DNA of 64,000 nt from JADYZU01 sp964540965. Lineage in GTDB: Bacteria; Pseudomonadota; Alphaproteobacteria; Rhodobacterales; Rhodobacteraceae. Where the stretch lies: the NCBI GenBank assembly GCA_964540965.1, contig CAZIOT010000012.1, positions 62,001 through 126,000 of the forward strand, given 5' to 3'. The notes under the pieces were generated by a model. That model was not told the origin of the DNA. It saw nothing but the letters and a program-made list of their open reading frames with translations, and did not search any database. The stretch's first letter is position 1, and each line of letters opens with the position of its first letter. Below are positions 40,164 through 48,668 of the stretch, one piece after another. Made by a program: the position numbers and the translations under genes.

Positions 40164-41680
40164 CCGACACCGATGTCATCGTCATCGGCACCGGCATCGG
40201 CGGCGGCACCATGGCCCGCGCCCTGGCCGAGGCCGGGCTGGGCGTGGTGATGATCGAAAAGGGCCGCGCCGGCCACCGGGCCGAGGAAACCGCCCTCGAC
40301 CCCGGCCTTGCCGACCCGGTCGCCCGCGCCATCCGCGGCTTCTGGCCCGATCCGGTCATGGCCGAAATCGACGGACGGCAGGCGCAGGTGTTCGCACCCC
40401 TGGGCAGCGGCCCCGGCGGTTCCTCGGTGTTCTACGCCGCCACGCTGGAACGCCCGGCCCGGCACGACATCGAAGAGATGGAAGGCCGCCCGCATCCGAC
40501 CGGCGGCTGGCCGCTGTCATGGGACGATCTCGCGCCGTGGATCGACGCTGCCGAACGCCTGTTCCACGTCCACGGCGAACCCGACCCGCTTGACGACCGG
40601 CCCGAGCCGATGCTGGCGATCCCGCCGCCGCCCGCGGCGGGCGATGCCGCGATCATGGCCGGGCTGCGGCGCAACGGCCTGCATCCCTATCGCCTGCATG
40701 CCGCGCTGGAATACCTGCCCGGCTGCGCCGAATGTTTTGGCCGCAAATGCCCGCGACCCTGCAAGATGGATGGCCGTTCCGCCGGGGTCGAACCGGCGCT
40801 GGCCACCGGCCGCGCCCGGCTGATCGCCGGGGCGGAGGTGACACGCATCCTGATGCGTGGCGGGCAGGCCATCGGCGTTGCCTATGACGACGCGACCGGC
40901 AGCCACCGGATCACCGCCCGCCATGTCGTCCTTGCCGCCGGTGCCCTGTCCTCACCCCGCCTGCTTGCCGCCTCTTTCCCCGAAGCGGCCGGCGCCGCGC
41001 TGATCGGCCGTAACCTGATGTTCCACCTCAACGAGATGTTCGCCCTCTGGCCCGGCCGCGCCGCCGCCGCGCAGGGCCCGTCCAAGGCGGTGGGTTTCCG
41101 CGACCTTTATTTCGCCCAAGGTCGCCGCCTTGGCATGGTGCAGGCGATGGGCATCGACGCCGGAGAGCCGGAAATCCTGCATTACCTGCGCCAGCGCGCC
41201 GCCGAACGCGGCCGCGACGGCCGATTTGTGCGCGAGGGCCTGCGCCTGCCCGCCGCCCTTGCCGCGCGCCTCCTCGGCCAGGCCAGGATCTTTGTCGGCC
41301 TGCTCGAGGATCTGCCCGACCCCGACAACCGCGTCACCGACCGGGACGGACGCATCGCCATCGCCTATCGCACCGCGCCAGAGGCGCTCGAACGGCGGCG
41401 GCTGTTCCGCCGCCTCATCACCCGCGCCTTCCGCGGCCAGCGCATCCTGTTCCTGTCCGACCGGGCGGAGCCGAACCTTGGCCATCCCTGCGGCACCCTG
41501 CGCATGGCGCGGACCCCGGCCACGGGCGTGACCGACGGGTTCGGCCGGGTCCATAGCGCCGGCAACCTCTGGGTCGCCGATGCCTCGGTCTTTCCGACCT
41601 CAATGGGGGTCAATCCAAGCCTGACCATTGCGGCGCTGGCGCTGCGGCAGGCCGACCGGATCGAAAGGGAACTGCGATGA
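40160..41680 (+). CDS. GMC-family FAD-dependent oxidoreductase
   Basis: A 506-residue flavoprotein. The FAD-binding motif GTGIGGG is near the N-terminus, followed by VVMIEKGRAG. A Cys-rich segment (PGCAECFGRKCPRPCK) near residues 190-210 may bind metal or form disulfides. LAAGALSSPRLL and the C-terminal HPCGTLRMA and VNPSLTIAALAL carry the GMC active-site His and Asn regions. It probably oxidises an alcohol or sugar. Its ATG overlaps the acyltransferase stop and its stop overlaps the SDR start, so it is in one coupled operon. Confidence 0.88.
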   Translation: MTDTDVIVIGTGIGGGTMARALAEAGLGVVMIEKGRAGHRAEETALDPGLADPVARAIRGFWPDPVMAEIDGRQAQVFAPLGSGPGGSSVFYAATLERPARHDIEEMEGRPHPTGGWPLSWDDLAPWIDAAERLFHVHGEPDPLDDRPEPMLAIPPPPAAGDAAIMAGLRRNGLHPYRLHAALEYLPGCAECFGRKCPRPCKMDGRSAGVEPALATGRARLIAGAEVTRILMRGGQAIGVAYDDATGSHRITARHVVLAAGALSSPRLLAASFPEAAGAALIGRNLMFHLNEMFALWPGRAAAAQGPSKAVGFRDLYFAQGRRLGMVQAMGIDAGEPEILHYLRQRAAERGRDGRFVREGLRLPAALAARLLGQARIFVGLLEDLPDPDNRVTDRDGRIAIAYRTAPEALERRRLFRRLITRAFRGQRILFLSDRAEPNLGHPCGTLRMARTPATGVTDGFGRVHSAGNLWVADASVFPTSMGVNPSLTIAALALRQADRIERELR

Positions 41681-42429
41681 CCGAGACCCCGGGAACTGCC
41701 ATCGTCACCGGCGCCGGCGCCGGGCTGGGCCGCGCGCTGGCGGTTGAACTGTGCGCCCGCGGCCTGACCGTCGCCGGCATCGGCCGCACCGCCGCCGGGC
41801 TTGCCGAAACCGCCGATCTGTCCGGCACCCGTTTCCATGCCATCACCGCCGATGTCGCCGATCCGGCGCAGGTCCGCGACGCCTTTGCCCGTATCGCCGC
41901 CATCGCCCCGCCGGCGATCCTGATCAACAATGCCGCCGTCTATCCGCGCCGCGACATTCTGGACGAGACGCCCGAAACCTTCATGGCCACCGTGGCCACC
42001 AACCTGGGCGGCACGGTGAACTGCACACTGGCCGCGCTGGACCATTTCACCGCCACCGGGCAGGGCCGCATCCTCAATGTCGCGACCTTTGCCGATCTGG
42101 CGCCGATCCCGGCCTCGTCCGCCTATGCGGTGTCCAAGGGGGCGGCGCGCATCCTGACCCGCGCGATGTGCGCCGATCTGGCCGACCGCTTTCCCCGCAT
42201 CGTCATCAGCGACTGGATGCCGGGGATGCTGGCCACCCGCATGGGCATCGCCGAGGGCCTCGACCCCGCCACGGCCGCGCGCTGGGGCGCGACGCTGGCG
42301 ATGATGACCGACCCGACGCTGAACGGCACCACCTGGGAAATGCACCGCGAAATCCCGCCGCCGCAGTCACTGAAACGCCGGATGCTGGACCGGCTGACGG
42401 GGCGGCGCGTGCGGGCACGGCAGCTTTAG
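41677..42429 (+). CDS. Short-chain dehydrogenase/reductase
   Basis: A 250-residue classical SDR. The cofactor loop is TGAGAGLGRA, NNAA follows, and YAVSK contains the catalytic Tyr and Lys. The residue normally Ser 13 positions before the Tyr is Thr (NVATFAD), so the active site is slightly unusual. The C-terminal 40 residues are basic (LKRRMLDRLTGRRVRARQL). Operon position suggests it works with the GMC oxidoreductase on an envelope or secreted metabolite. Confidence 0.85.
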   Translation: MTETPGTAIVTGAGAGLGRALAVELCARGLTVAGIGRTAAGLAETADLSGTRFHAITADVADPAQVRDAFARIAAIAPPAILINNAAVYPRRDILDETPETFMATVATNLGGTVNCTLAALDHFTATGQGRILNVATFADLAPIPASSAYAVSKGAARILTRAMCADLADRFPRIVISDWMPGMLATRMGIAEGLDPATAARWGATLAMMTDPTLNGTTWEMHREIPPPQSLKRRMLDRLTGRRVRARQL

Positions 42430-42638
42430 CCGCCCGCGTTTCTTCCGGCAGGACTATCCCGCCCGCGCCCCCAGGCGCGCGCCAGCTTCATTCTTCGTCC
42501 GAAAATATCCCCGCCGGAGGCATCCCGCACCCTCCCCCCCGCGCCACGCCCAAGGAAACGGGCCGCAGCCCGGCCCGGCGAATTTTCCTGCACCACCCCG
42601 CCAAGGATTGACGCGCGGCGCCCGTCCCAGTCATCACG

Positions 42639-43181
42639 ATGCGCATGGTGACAAGCGACGAGGATCTGGCACGGGCGGCCGCCGCAGGCGATGCGGCGGC
42701 ATTCTCGCTGTTGCTGGACCGGCAGTATGACCGGCTGTTCTCGCTCTGCTGGCGGCTGACCGGCGACCGGGCCGAGGCCGAGGACCTGACGCAGGACATC
42801 TGCGCCGCGCTGCCGGCCAAGCTGGTGCTGTTCCGCGGCGAGGCGCGGGTGACGACCTGGCTTTATCGCGTGGCCGTGAACGCCGCGCATGACCGCAGGC
42901 GGCGCCGGGCCACCTATATGAAGGCAACCGACGGCTGGGGCGATTGGGAAATCGCCCGTGCCGAACTGGCCGAGGAAGAGCGCGCGCAGCTTGACTGGCT
43001 GACGGCAGCCATGCGCCGCCTGCCCGATGATCTGCGCGACACGCTGGCGCTGATCCTGGACGACGTGACCCATGCCGAGGCGGGAGCGATCCTTAGCATC
43101 AGCGAGGGCACCGTGTCCTGGCGTGTCAGCGAGGCGAAAAAACGGCTGCGGGCGATCCGCGCCAGCGAGGGGGCGCCATGA
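42639..43181 (+). CDS. ECF-type RNA polymerase sigma factor
   Basis: A 180-residue sigma-70 family factor with regions 2 and 4 only. Region 2: LLDRQYDRLFSLCWRLTGD and AEDLTQDICAAL. Region 4: LPDDLRDTLALILDDVTHAE and GAILSISEGTVSWRVSEAKK. The stop codon is overlapped by the start of the vWA membrane protein, which is the likely regulator or partner. The 209-bp region before it holds no identified autoregulated promoter. Confidence 0.9.
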   Translation: MRMVTSDEDLARAAAAGDAAAFSLLLDRQYDRLFSLCWRLTGDRAEAEDLTQDICAALPAKLVLFRGEARVTTWLYRVAVNAAHDRRRRRATYMKATDGWGDWEIARAELAEEERAQLDWLTAAMRRLPDDLRDTLALILDDVTHAEAGAILSISEGTVSWRVSEAKKRLRAIRASEGAP

Positions 43182-45292
43182 GCGACCTTGATGACGATTT
43201 CGATTTCGACGCGCTGAAGGCGGCGGTGGCCAGGGCCACACCGCGGCCCGACGCCGCCGCGCGCGCCGCGCATCTGCGGCTGGCGCAGGAAAATTTTGCC
43301 GCCCTCCAAGGTGCGCGCGATGGCGCGCGTCCCAATCCTGAACGCCCCGGAACGGGCATCAGGAGAGGAGTGAAGGACATGATCGGACGGATCACGGGCC
43401 GCGGCGCCCTGACCATGACCACGGCGCTTGTCGCCTGCGGCGTGCTGGTGCTGTCGCCCGCCGGGCAAAGCCTGTGGCGCGACGGCTGGCAGCCGGGCAC
43501 GGTGGAACCGCAAGAGGGCCCGGTGGCAGAGACCGTCGCGCCGGCGCCCGATACCAACACCTCGCCGGTTGTCGATGCGCCCGATACCGTGGCGCAGCCG
43601 CAGCGCCAGATGGCCGAAACCGAGGGTCGCGTCGATGCCGAAGAGGCACCCGACATGGCCGCACTGGAGACCCAGCCCGCGACAGGGCAGGACGATATGG
43701 CGCTGGTCACCCCCGATGCGACAGCCCCCCAGGGCGAGGCCGGCGACCTTGCCCCTGCCGCGCCGGACACGGCGGTGGTCGTCCCCACCTTGCGGCAGGC
43801 CGCGCCGATGGACGGGCTGACGATGGCCAGCCCCGGAGCGGTGATCGGCGGGGCGCTGATGGCCGACGAGCAACTCTACCTGCCCGAACCCGATACCGAG
43901 GCCTTTGCCAACGAGACCGAAAACCCGCTGCGGATCGTCGCCGAGGAACCGGTCTCGACCTTTTCCATCGACGTGGACACGGCAAGCTGGTCGGTGGTGC
44001 GGCAAAGCCTGAATTGGGGGCAGCTGCCGCCGCCCGATGCCGTCCGCATCGAGGAACTGATCAACTATTTCCCCTATGATTACGTCGCCCCCGGCCCCGA
44101 CGAGGCGCCGTTCCAGCCCAATATCACGGTGATGCCGACGCCGTGGAACGCCGATACGCAACTGGTCAGCATCGGCATCCAGGGCGAGATGCCGGCGATC
44201 ACCGACCGGCCGCCGCTGAACTTGGTCTTCCTGATCGACACTTCGGGGTCGATGGAGGATCCGAACAAGCTGCCGCTGCTCAAGGCGTCCTTCGGGCTGA
44301 TGATCGACGAACTGCGCCCCGAGGATACCGTGGCCATCGTCACCTATGCCGGCTCGGCCGGTCTGGTGCTGGAACCGACCCCGGCCAGCGACCGGCAGGC
44401 GATCCTGAAGGCGTTGCAGAACCTTGCGGCGGGCGGATCCACCGCCGGGCAGGCCGGGTTGCAGCAGGCCTATGCCGTCGCGCAGGAAATGGCCGGCGCC
44501 GGCGAGGTCAGCCGCGTCATCCTGGCCACAGACGGCGATTTCAACGTCGGCATCTCGTCCACCGAGGAACTGGAAAGCTATATCGCCGACCAGCGCGATA
44601 CCGGCGTGTTCCTGTCGGTGCTGGGCTTTGGCCGCGGCAATCTGGACGATGCGACGATGCAGGCGCTGGCGCAGAACGGCAACGGCACCGCGGCCTATAT
44701 CGACACCCTGGCCGAGGCGCAGAAGGTGCTGGTCGACCAGTTGACCGGCGCGCTGTTCCCCATTGCCTCGGACGTGAAGATCCAGGTCGAATGGAACCCC
44801 GCCGTGGTCGCCGAATACCGGCTGATCGGCTATGAAACCCGCGCACTGAACCGCGAGGATTTCAACAACGACCGGGTCGATGCCGGCGATCTGGGCGCAG
44901 GCCATACCGTGACCGCGATCTACGAGATCACCCCGGTCGGCAGTCCCGCGGTCATGGTCGATCCGCTGCGGTATGAAGATACCGCCACGCCGGTTTCGGC
45001 CAGCGACGAGATCGGCTTTCTGCGCCTGCGCTGGAAGGAACCGGGTGCGGACACAAGCGAGCTGATGGAAACCCCGATCGTCGAAGGCGGCCCGGTCAGC
45101 GACGACGCCGAATTCGCCGCCGCCATCGCCGGCTTTGGTCAGCTTCTGCGCGGGTCGGACTGGCTGGGCGACTGGGGCTGGGATCAGGCCATCGCGCTGG
45201 CGGCCGAAAACCGCGGCGACGACCCCTTCGGCTACCGCAACGAGGCGGTGACGCTGATGCGGCTGGCGGAATCGCTGTCAGAGCCCAACTGA
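43178..45292 (+). CDS. Membrane-anchored von Willebrand A protein (YfbK-like) coupled to an ECF sigma factor
   Basis: A 704-residue protein. Residues 1-70 are cytosolic, acidic then helical (DDDFDFDALKAAVARATP). One membrane segment is near 75-95. A Pro/Ala linker is followed by the vWF_A N-terminal domain (PVSTFSIDVDTASWS) and the vWA domain with the MIDAS motif FLIDTSGSMED near residue 354, and DUF3520 at the C-terminus. The layout suggests an anti-sigma-like tail inside the cell and a metal-dependent sensor outside. It overlaps the sigma factor gene by 4 bases. Confidence 0.85.
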   Translation: MSDLDDDFDFDALKAAVARATPRPDAAARAAHLRLAQENFAALQGARDGARPNPERPGTGIRRGVKDMIGRITGRGALTMTTALVACGVLVLSPAGQSLWRDGWQPGTVEPQEGPVAETVAPAPDTNTSPVVDAPDTVAQPQRQMAETEGRVDAEEAPDMAALETQPATGQDDMALVTPDATAPQGEAGDLAPAAPDTAVVVPTLRQAAPMDGLTMASPGAVIGGALMADEQLYLPEPDTEAFANETENPLRIVAEEPVSTFSIDVDTASWSVVRQSLNWGQLPPPDAVRIEELINYFPYDYVAPGPDEAPFQPNITVMPTPWNADTQLVSIGIQGEMPAITDRPPLNLVFLIDTSGSMEDPNKLPLLKASFGLMIDELRPEDTVAIVTYAGSAGLVLEPTPASDRQAILKALQNLAAGGSTAGQAGLQQAYAVAQEMAGAGEVSRVILATDGDFNVGISSTEELESYIADQRDTGVFLSVLGFGRGNLDDATMQALAQNGNGTAAYIDTLAEAQKVLVDQLTGALFPIASDVKIQVEWNPAVVAEYRLIGYETRALNREDFNNDRVDAGDLGAGHTVTAIYEITPVGSPAVMVDPLRYEDTATPVSASDEIGFLRLRWKEPGADTSELMETPIVEGGPVSDDAEFAAAIAGFGQLLRGSDWLGDWGWDQAIALAAENRGDDPFGYRNEAVTLMRLAESLSEPN

Positions 45293-45418
45293 CGGGACAG
45301 CCGCGGTCCCAGGCCGCCGCGGCGCCTCTGGCCCCGAAAGCGCGGGCAGTCGATCTTTCAATCCGGGCCGGAAGCGGCGGAAGCGGGCACCACCCCGTTT
45401 CCGCCATTTGCTGTCAGG

Positions 45419-45486
45419 GCGTTTTCCGCGCGGAAAACGCTGACGGAGCCCGCGCGGGCTCCGTTCCGGATCGTGCGAACGATCCG
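45419..45486. terminator. Three consecutive perfect or near-perfect palindromes between convergent genes
   Basis: Palindrome 1 (45419-45440) is GCGTTTTCCGCGCGGAAAAC plus GC. Palindrome 2 (45443-45464) is ACGGAGCCCGCGCGGGCTCC plus GT. Palindrome 3 (45467-45486) is CGGATCGTGCGAACGATCCG. Each forms a strong hairpin; together they can stop transcription from both sides. Three in a row is unusual. Confidence 0.65.
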
Positions 45487-45492
45487 CGCGCC

Positions 45493-46764
45493 TCACGCCT
45501 TCTGCACCAGCACCTTGTCGATGCGGCGGCCGTCAAGGTCCATCACCTCGACGGACCAGCCGTCGATCACCACCTTGTCGCCGACGCCGGGCAGCACGCC
45601 GGCGCGGTCCAGCACCAGCCCGGCCACGGTTTCGAAACCGCGATCCTCTTCCAGCGGCATGCCGATGCGGTCGGCGAATTCGTCAACCGGCATCCAGCCG
45701 GCGACCAGCAGACTGCCGTCCTCGCGCTCGACCACCTTGGGCTCGTCGGTTTCGTCGGCATCGAAGCCGCCGGTGATGGCGCCAAGAATGTCCATCGGCG
45801 TGATGATGCCTTCGAAATTGCCGTATTCGTCAAAGACCAGCAGCATCGCCGACGGCGCCTGCCGCAGCCGGTCGATCACCTCGAGCGCGGGCAGCGAATC
45901 GTGGATCACCGGCGCGGGGGACTTGAGCTTGCGCACGTCGAACCGCGGCCCGGCCGGCGCGTTCAAGAGGTCGCGCGCCGCGATCACGCCGACGATCTCG
46001 TCCGGGCCGCCGTCGCGCAGCGGCAGCCGCGAATGGCCAGAGGAGCGGAAGCGTTCGATCAGCTGTTCGCGGCTTTCGCTGGCCTCGGCGATCTCGACAT
46101 CGTGGCGCGGCGTCATCAGGCCGCGGGCGGCGCGGTCGGCGATGCGCATGACGCCGGCGATCATCTCGGTCTCGGCCTTCTCGATCACTCCGGCGCCCTC
46201 GGCCTCGGAGATGATCATGCGGATTTCCTCGTCGGTGACCGAGCTGTCCTTCTGCCCGGACTGGCCCAGCAGGAACAGCACCGCCTTGCCCGAACGGTCC
46301 AGCAGCCAGACCAAAGGCGCGGCGGCGACCGAAATGCCCTGCATCAGCGGCGCCACGCGGGCGGCGACCGCCTCGGGCGCGGACAGGGCGATCTGTTTCG
46401 GCACCAGTTCGCCGACGATCAGCGACAGATAGGTGATGACGACCACGACACCGCCGACACCCAGCGGCTGGGCGAGCGTTTCGGACACGCCCATCGCCAG
46501 CAGCGCATCGGCCAGCCGCGCGCCAAGGGTCGCACCCGACACCGCGCCCGACAGGACGCCGACCAGCGTGATGCCGATCTGCACCGAAGACAGGAAACGC
46601 CCCGGATCCTCGGCCAGCCGAAGCGCGGTTTCGGCGCCGCGGTTGCCACGGTCGGCCAGCACCCGCAGCCGGGCGGGCCGGGACGAGACGATGGCGAGTT
46701 CCGACATGGCCAGAAGGCCGTTGAGCAGCGTCAGCACCAGAACGATGAGGATTTCCAGGATCAT
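45493..46764 (-). CDS. CNNM/CorC-like membrane protein with CBS and transporter-associated domains (HlyC/CorC family)
   Basis: A 423-residue protein with an N-terminal DUF21/CNNM domain (four hydrophobic segments; LAMSELAIVSSRPARLRVLA), two CBS domains (about 205-330; LMTPRHDVEIAEASESREQL) and a C-terminal CorC_HlyC domain. Members export or regulate divalent cations such as Mg or Co. Its ATG overlaps the exoD stop. A longer upstream open frame is ignored because the coupled start gives the standard N-terminus. Confidence 0.9.
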   Translation of the reverse strand: MILEILIVLVLTLLNGLLAMSELAIVSSRPARLRVLADRGNRGAETALRLAEDPGRFLSSVQIGITLVGVLSGAVSGATLGARLADALLAMGVSETLAQPLGVGGVVVVITYLSLIVGELVPKQIALSAPEAVAARVAPLMQGISVAAAPLVWLLDRSGKAVLFLLGQSGQKDSSVTDEEIRMIISEAEGAGVIEKAETEMIAGVMRIADRAARGLMTPRHDVEIAEASESREQLIERFRSSGHSRLPLRDGGPDEIVGVIAARDLLNAPAGPRFDVRKLKSPAPVIHDSLPALEVIDRLRQAPSAMLLVFDEYGNFEGIITPMDILGAITGGFDADETDEPKVVEREDGSLLVAGWMPVDEFADRIGMPLEEDRGFETVAGLVLDRAGVLPGVGDKVVIDGWSVEVMDLDGRRIDKVLVQKA

Positions 46765-47510
46765 GGCACGACCGCCACCGGGCCTGCACCCATGCCGAAC
46801 GCCCGCAGGATCACATAAAGGACGCCGCGGACAATGACATAGACCACGCCGGCCGAAATCAGGAAGGCCACGACAGCGGCCAGAAGGCCGAGAATCACCC
46901 ACAGCCCGTCCCGCTCAAGAAGGCCAAGCGCGATCAGGCAGATGGCAAAGGCGGGCAGCATGTTGCCCAGGGGCACCGGCAGCGTCAGCACGATGGCCAG
47001 TCCAAAGCAGACGATGCCCAGCAGGCGCTCGGCCCCGGGCGAGGTCAGCCAGCGCCAGCGCGGCCGCAAAAGCCGTTCGGTGCGCGACAGATAGGGCACC
47101 AGCCGGTCGATCAGCGCCGCGAACCTGTCGCGCGGCAGGCCGCGGTCGGCGATGATCCGCGGCAGCCAGGGCAGCCGGCCCAGCATCATCTGGAACGTCA
47201 GGTATAAGAGCGGCAGGCCAAGAATGCCCGAGGTGCCGGGGATCGCCGGCAGCGCGTTCGGAAATGCAAAGACCAGGATCAGCGCCGCCCGCGCCCGCCC
47301 TTCCAGGAGGCGCATCAGGTCGGCGATGGAAATCACCTCGCGCGAGGTATCGGCGGCGATTTCCGTCAGCAGGTCGGACAGTTTCTTGCGCGGCGGACGG
47401 CCGGGGGCGTCGCGTCGTCGCTCTTCCTCGGGGTCGGGCAGGGGCGGGGGCCGGTCGGCCGCGGCATCCTGCGGTGAGGAAGGAGGGTCGGATCGCGTCG
47501 TCTGGGTCAT
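46761..47510 (-). CDS. exoD: ExoD family exopolysaccharide-related membrane protein
   Basis: A 249-residue protein. A Pro/Asp/Arg-rich N-terminus of about 40 residues precedes the ExoD domain (KKLSDLLTEIAADTSREVIS, AFPNALPAIPGTSGILGLPL) with several membrane helices toward the C-terminus. In rhizobia ExoD affects exopolysaccharide and alkali tolerance. The exact role is unknown. It overlaps the CorC-like gene. Confidence 0.85.
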   Translation of the reverse strand: MTQTTRSDPPSSPQDAAADRPPPLPDPEEERRRDAPGRPPRKKLSDLLTEIAADTSREVISIADLMRLLEGRARAALILVFAFPNALPAIPGTSGILGLPLLYLTFQMMLGRLPWLPRIIADRGLPRDRFAALIDRLVPYLSRTERLLRPRWRWLTSPGAERLLGIVCFGLAIVLTLPVPLGNMLPAFAICLIALGLLERDGLWVILGLLAAVVAFLISAGVVYVIVRGVLYVILRAFGMGAGPVAVVP

Positions 47511-47885
47511 GCGCCTGTTGCCAGTGGTGAGAATCGCAATCTAGGCGCTGGAACCCCGGACGTATAGGGGCAGCGCGCCGCAGGGCCCGGGTCGGCGGCT
47601 GGCAGGGGGCGCTTTGCCCGGGCTGGCGCCGGTGCGGTGGTGCCGCTTCGGTCCCGCATTCTGCCGTATCGGGGCGCTGAAACCCCGGAATCCCGAGGTC
47701 ATCAGGCGCAGCTACTTGGCGGATCTTGCGGGAGGGTGCCCCCGCCATGCCGTAACCGGGAAGACACCGGCACCGCAGGCCCGCGTCGCCATCGCGGCGA
47801 AAGGATCAGGTCCGCCAGCCCGTCCGCCTGCCCCGCCCAAACGCCCTGCCCCGCAGCCCTCGGGGCGGGCGTTTGCCAGCGTCCC
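47511..47885. other. 375-bp intergenic region with one terminator-like hairpin
   Basis: It lies between two minus-strand genes. Near its end, just after the stop of the 47886-48587 gene, is an inverted repeat at 47839-47874 (AAACGCCCTGCCCCG pairing with CGGGGCGGGCGTTT, one bulged T), which would terminate that gene. No further gene is supported; the rest should hold the exoD promoter. Confidence 0.55.
47839..47874 (-). terminator. Hairpin downstream of the 47886-48587 gene
   Basis: 14-bp stem with a bulged T and a 7-base loop, starting 12 bases after the stop. On the minus strand it ends with GGCGTTT, a short T-run typical of weak intrinsic terminators in GC-rich genomes. Confidence 0.55.
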
Positions 47886-48587
47886 CTACCCCCCGGCCGT
47901 CTGGGACCATTTCAGCCAGAGCATGGGCCGCATCACCTCGGGCGACAGAAAGGTGCGGGCGGAAAAAATCGGGACCGGGCCGCCGGCATGGGCCGCAGCG
48001 GGCCAACCGTCCTCGACCGATGCAAGATCGGCGCTGCCGGCCCACAGCCCGGCCGGGCCGGCGCTGATCGCCTGATCGCCGTCCTCCTCGATCACCGCGT
48101 CCCGCGCGAAGGCGCGCAAGAGCCGCGCCGCCGCCCGGTCGACTTGCGGCAGGAACCGCGCCTCGAGCGCGACATCGCCGCGCTCCACGAACCGTTCCAG
48201 CGCATGCGGCCCAATGGCGGCGCGATGCAGCGTGATACGCTGCCGCGCGCCGCCGGCCGTGGCCGTCACAAGGCTGTAGACCAGCGAAGGCTCGCCAAAG
48301 ATGTCGGTCCCCCCGCTGCGCGTCGTCACCTCGCGCCGGTTGCGCAGCACCACCACCAGCCCCTGTCCGGCCAGCGCGGCAACCCGCACCACCCCGGCCA
48401 GCCGCCCCAGCCGCCGGGCGACCCGCTGCAGGGATTTCCCGTTCGGCCGCAGCCCGGCCAGTTCGGCCAGCACCAGCGCCGCCTCGGCCTGATCCCTGTC
48501 CGCCTCGGCCATCGCCTGCCGCGCCAGCCCGCGCTTGAGCGACTGGCGCAGCATGTCGCCGGCCTGAACCCTTGTTTCGCAGCCCAT
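47886..48587 (-). CDS. Unrecognised cytoplasmic protein, 233 aa
   Basis: The protein starts MGCETRVQAGDMLRQSLKRG after a GGAGG ribosome-binding site 5 bases upstream. Residues 1-90 look like amphipathic helices, and a beta-rich middle follows (GLVVVLRNRREVTTRSGGTD, SLVYSLVTATAGG). No membrane segment, signal peptide or known catalytic motif is seen. It is divergent from a WYL-domain regulator 81 bases away, which might control it. I do not recognise the family. Confidence 0.6.
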   Translation of the reverse strand: MGCETRVQAGDMLRQSLKRGLARQAMAEADRDQAEAALVLAELAGLRPNGKSLQRVARRLGRLAGVVRVAALAGQGLVVVLRNRREVTTRSGGTDIFGEPSLVYSLVTATAGGARQRITLHRAAIGPHALERFVERGDVALEARFLPQVDRAAARLLRAFARDAVIEEDGDQAISAGPAGLWAGSADLASVEDGWPAAAHAGGPVPIFSARTFLSPEVMRPMLWLKWSQTAGG

Positions 48588-48668
48588 CCTGTCCTCCGCC
48601 GGTAAAGGAATCGTCAACAGGCCCAGCCTGTGCGACAAGGGCGTCAGAATCTGTCGCGGGGGAAGCCG

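Noticed and set aside
42540..42638. Possible ECF-type autoregulated promoter with an AGGAAACGG element before the sigma factor gene
   Set aside because: No matching -10 element at a consistent spacing and no second copy elsewhere in the window to compare.
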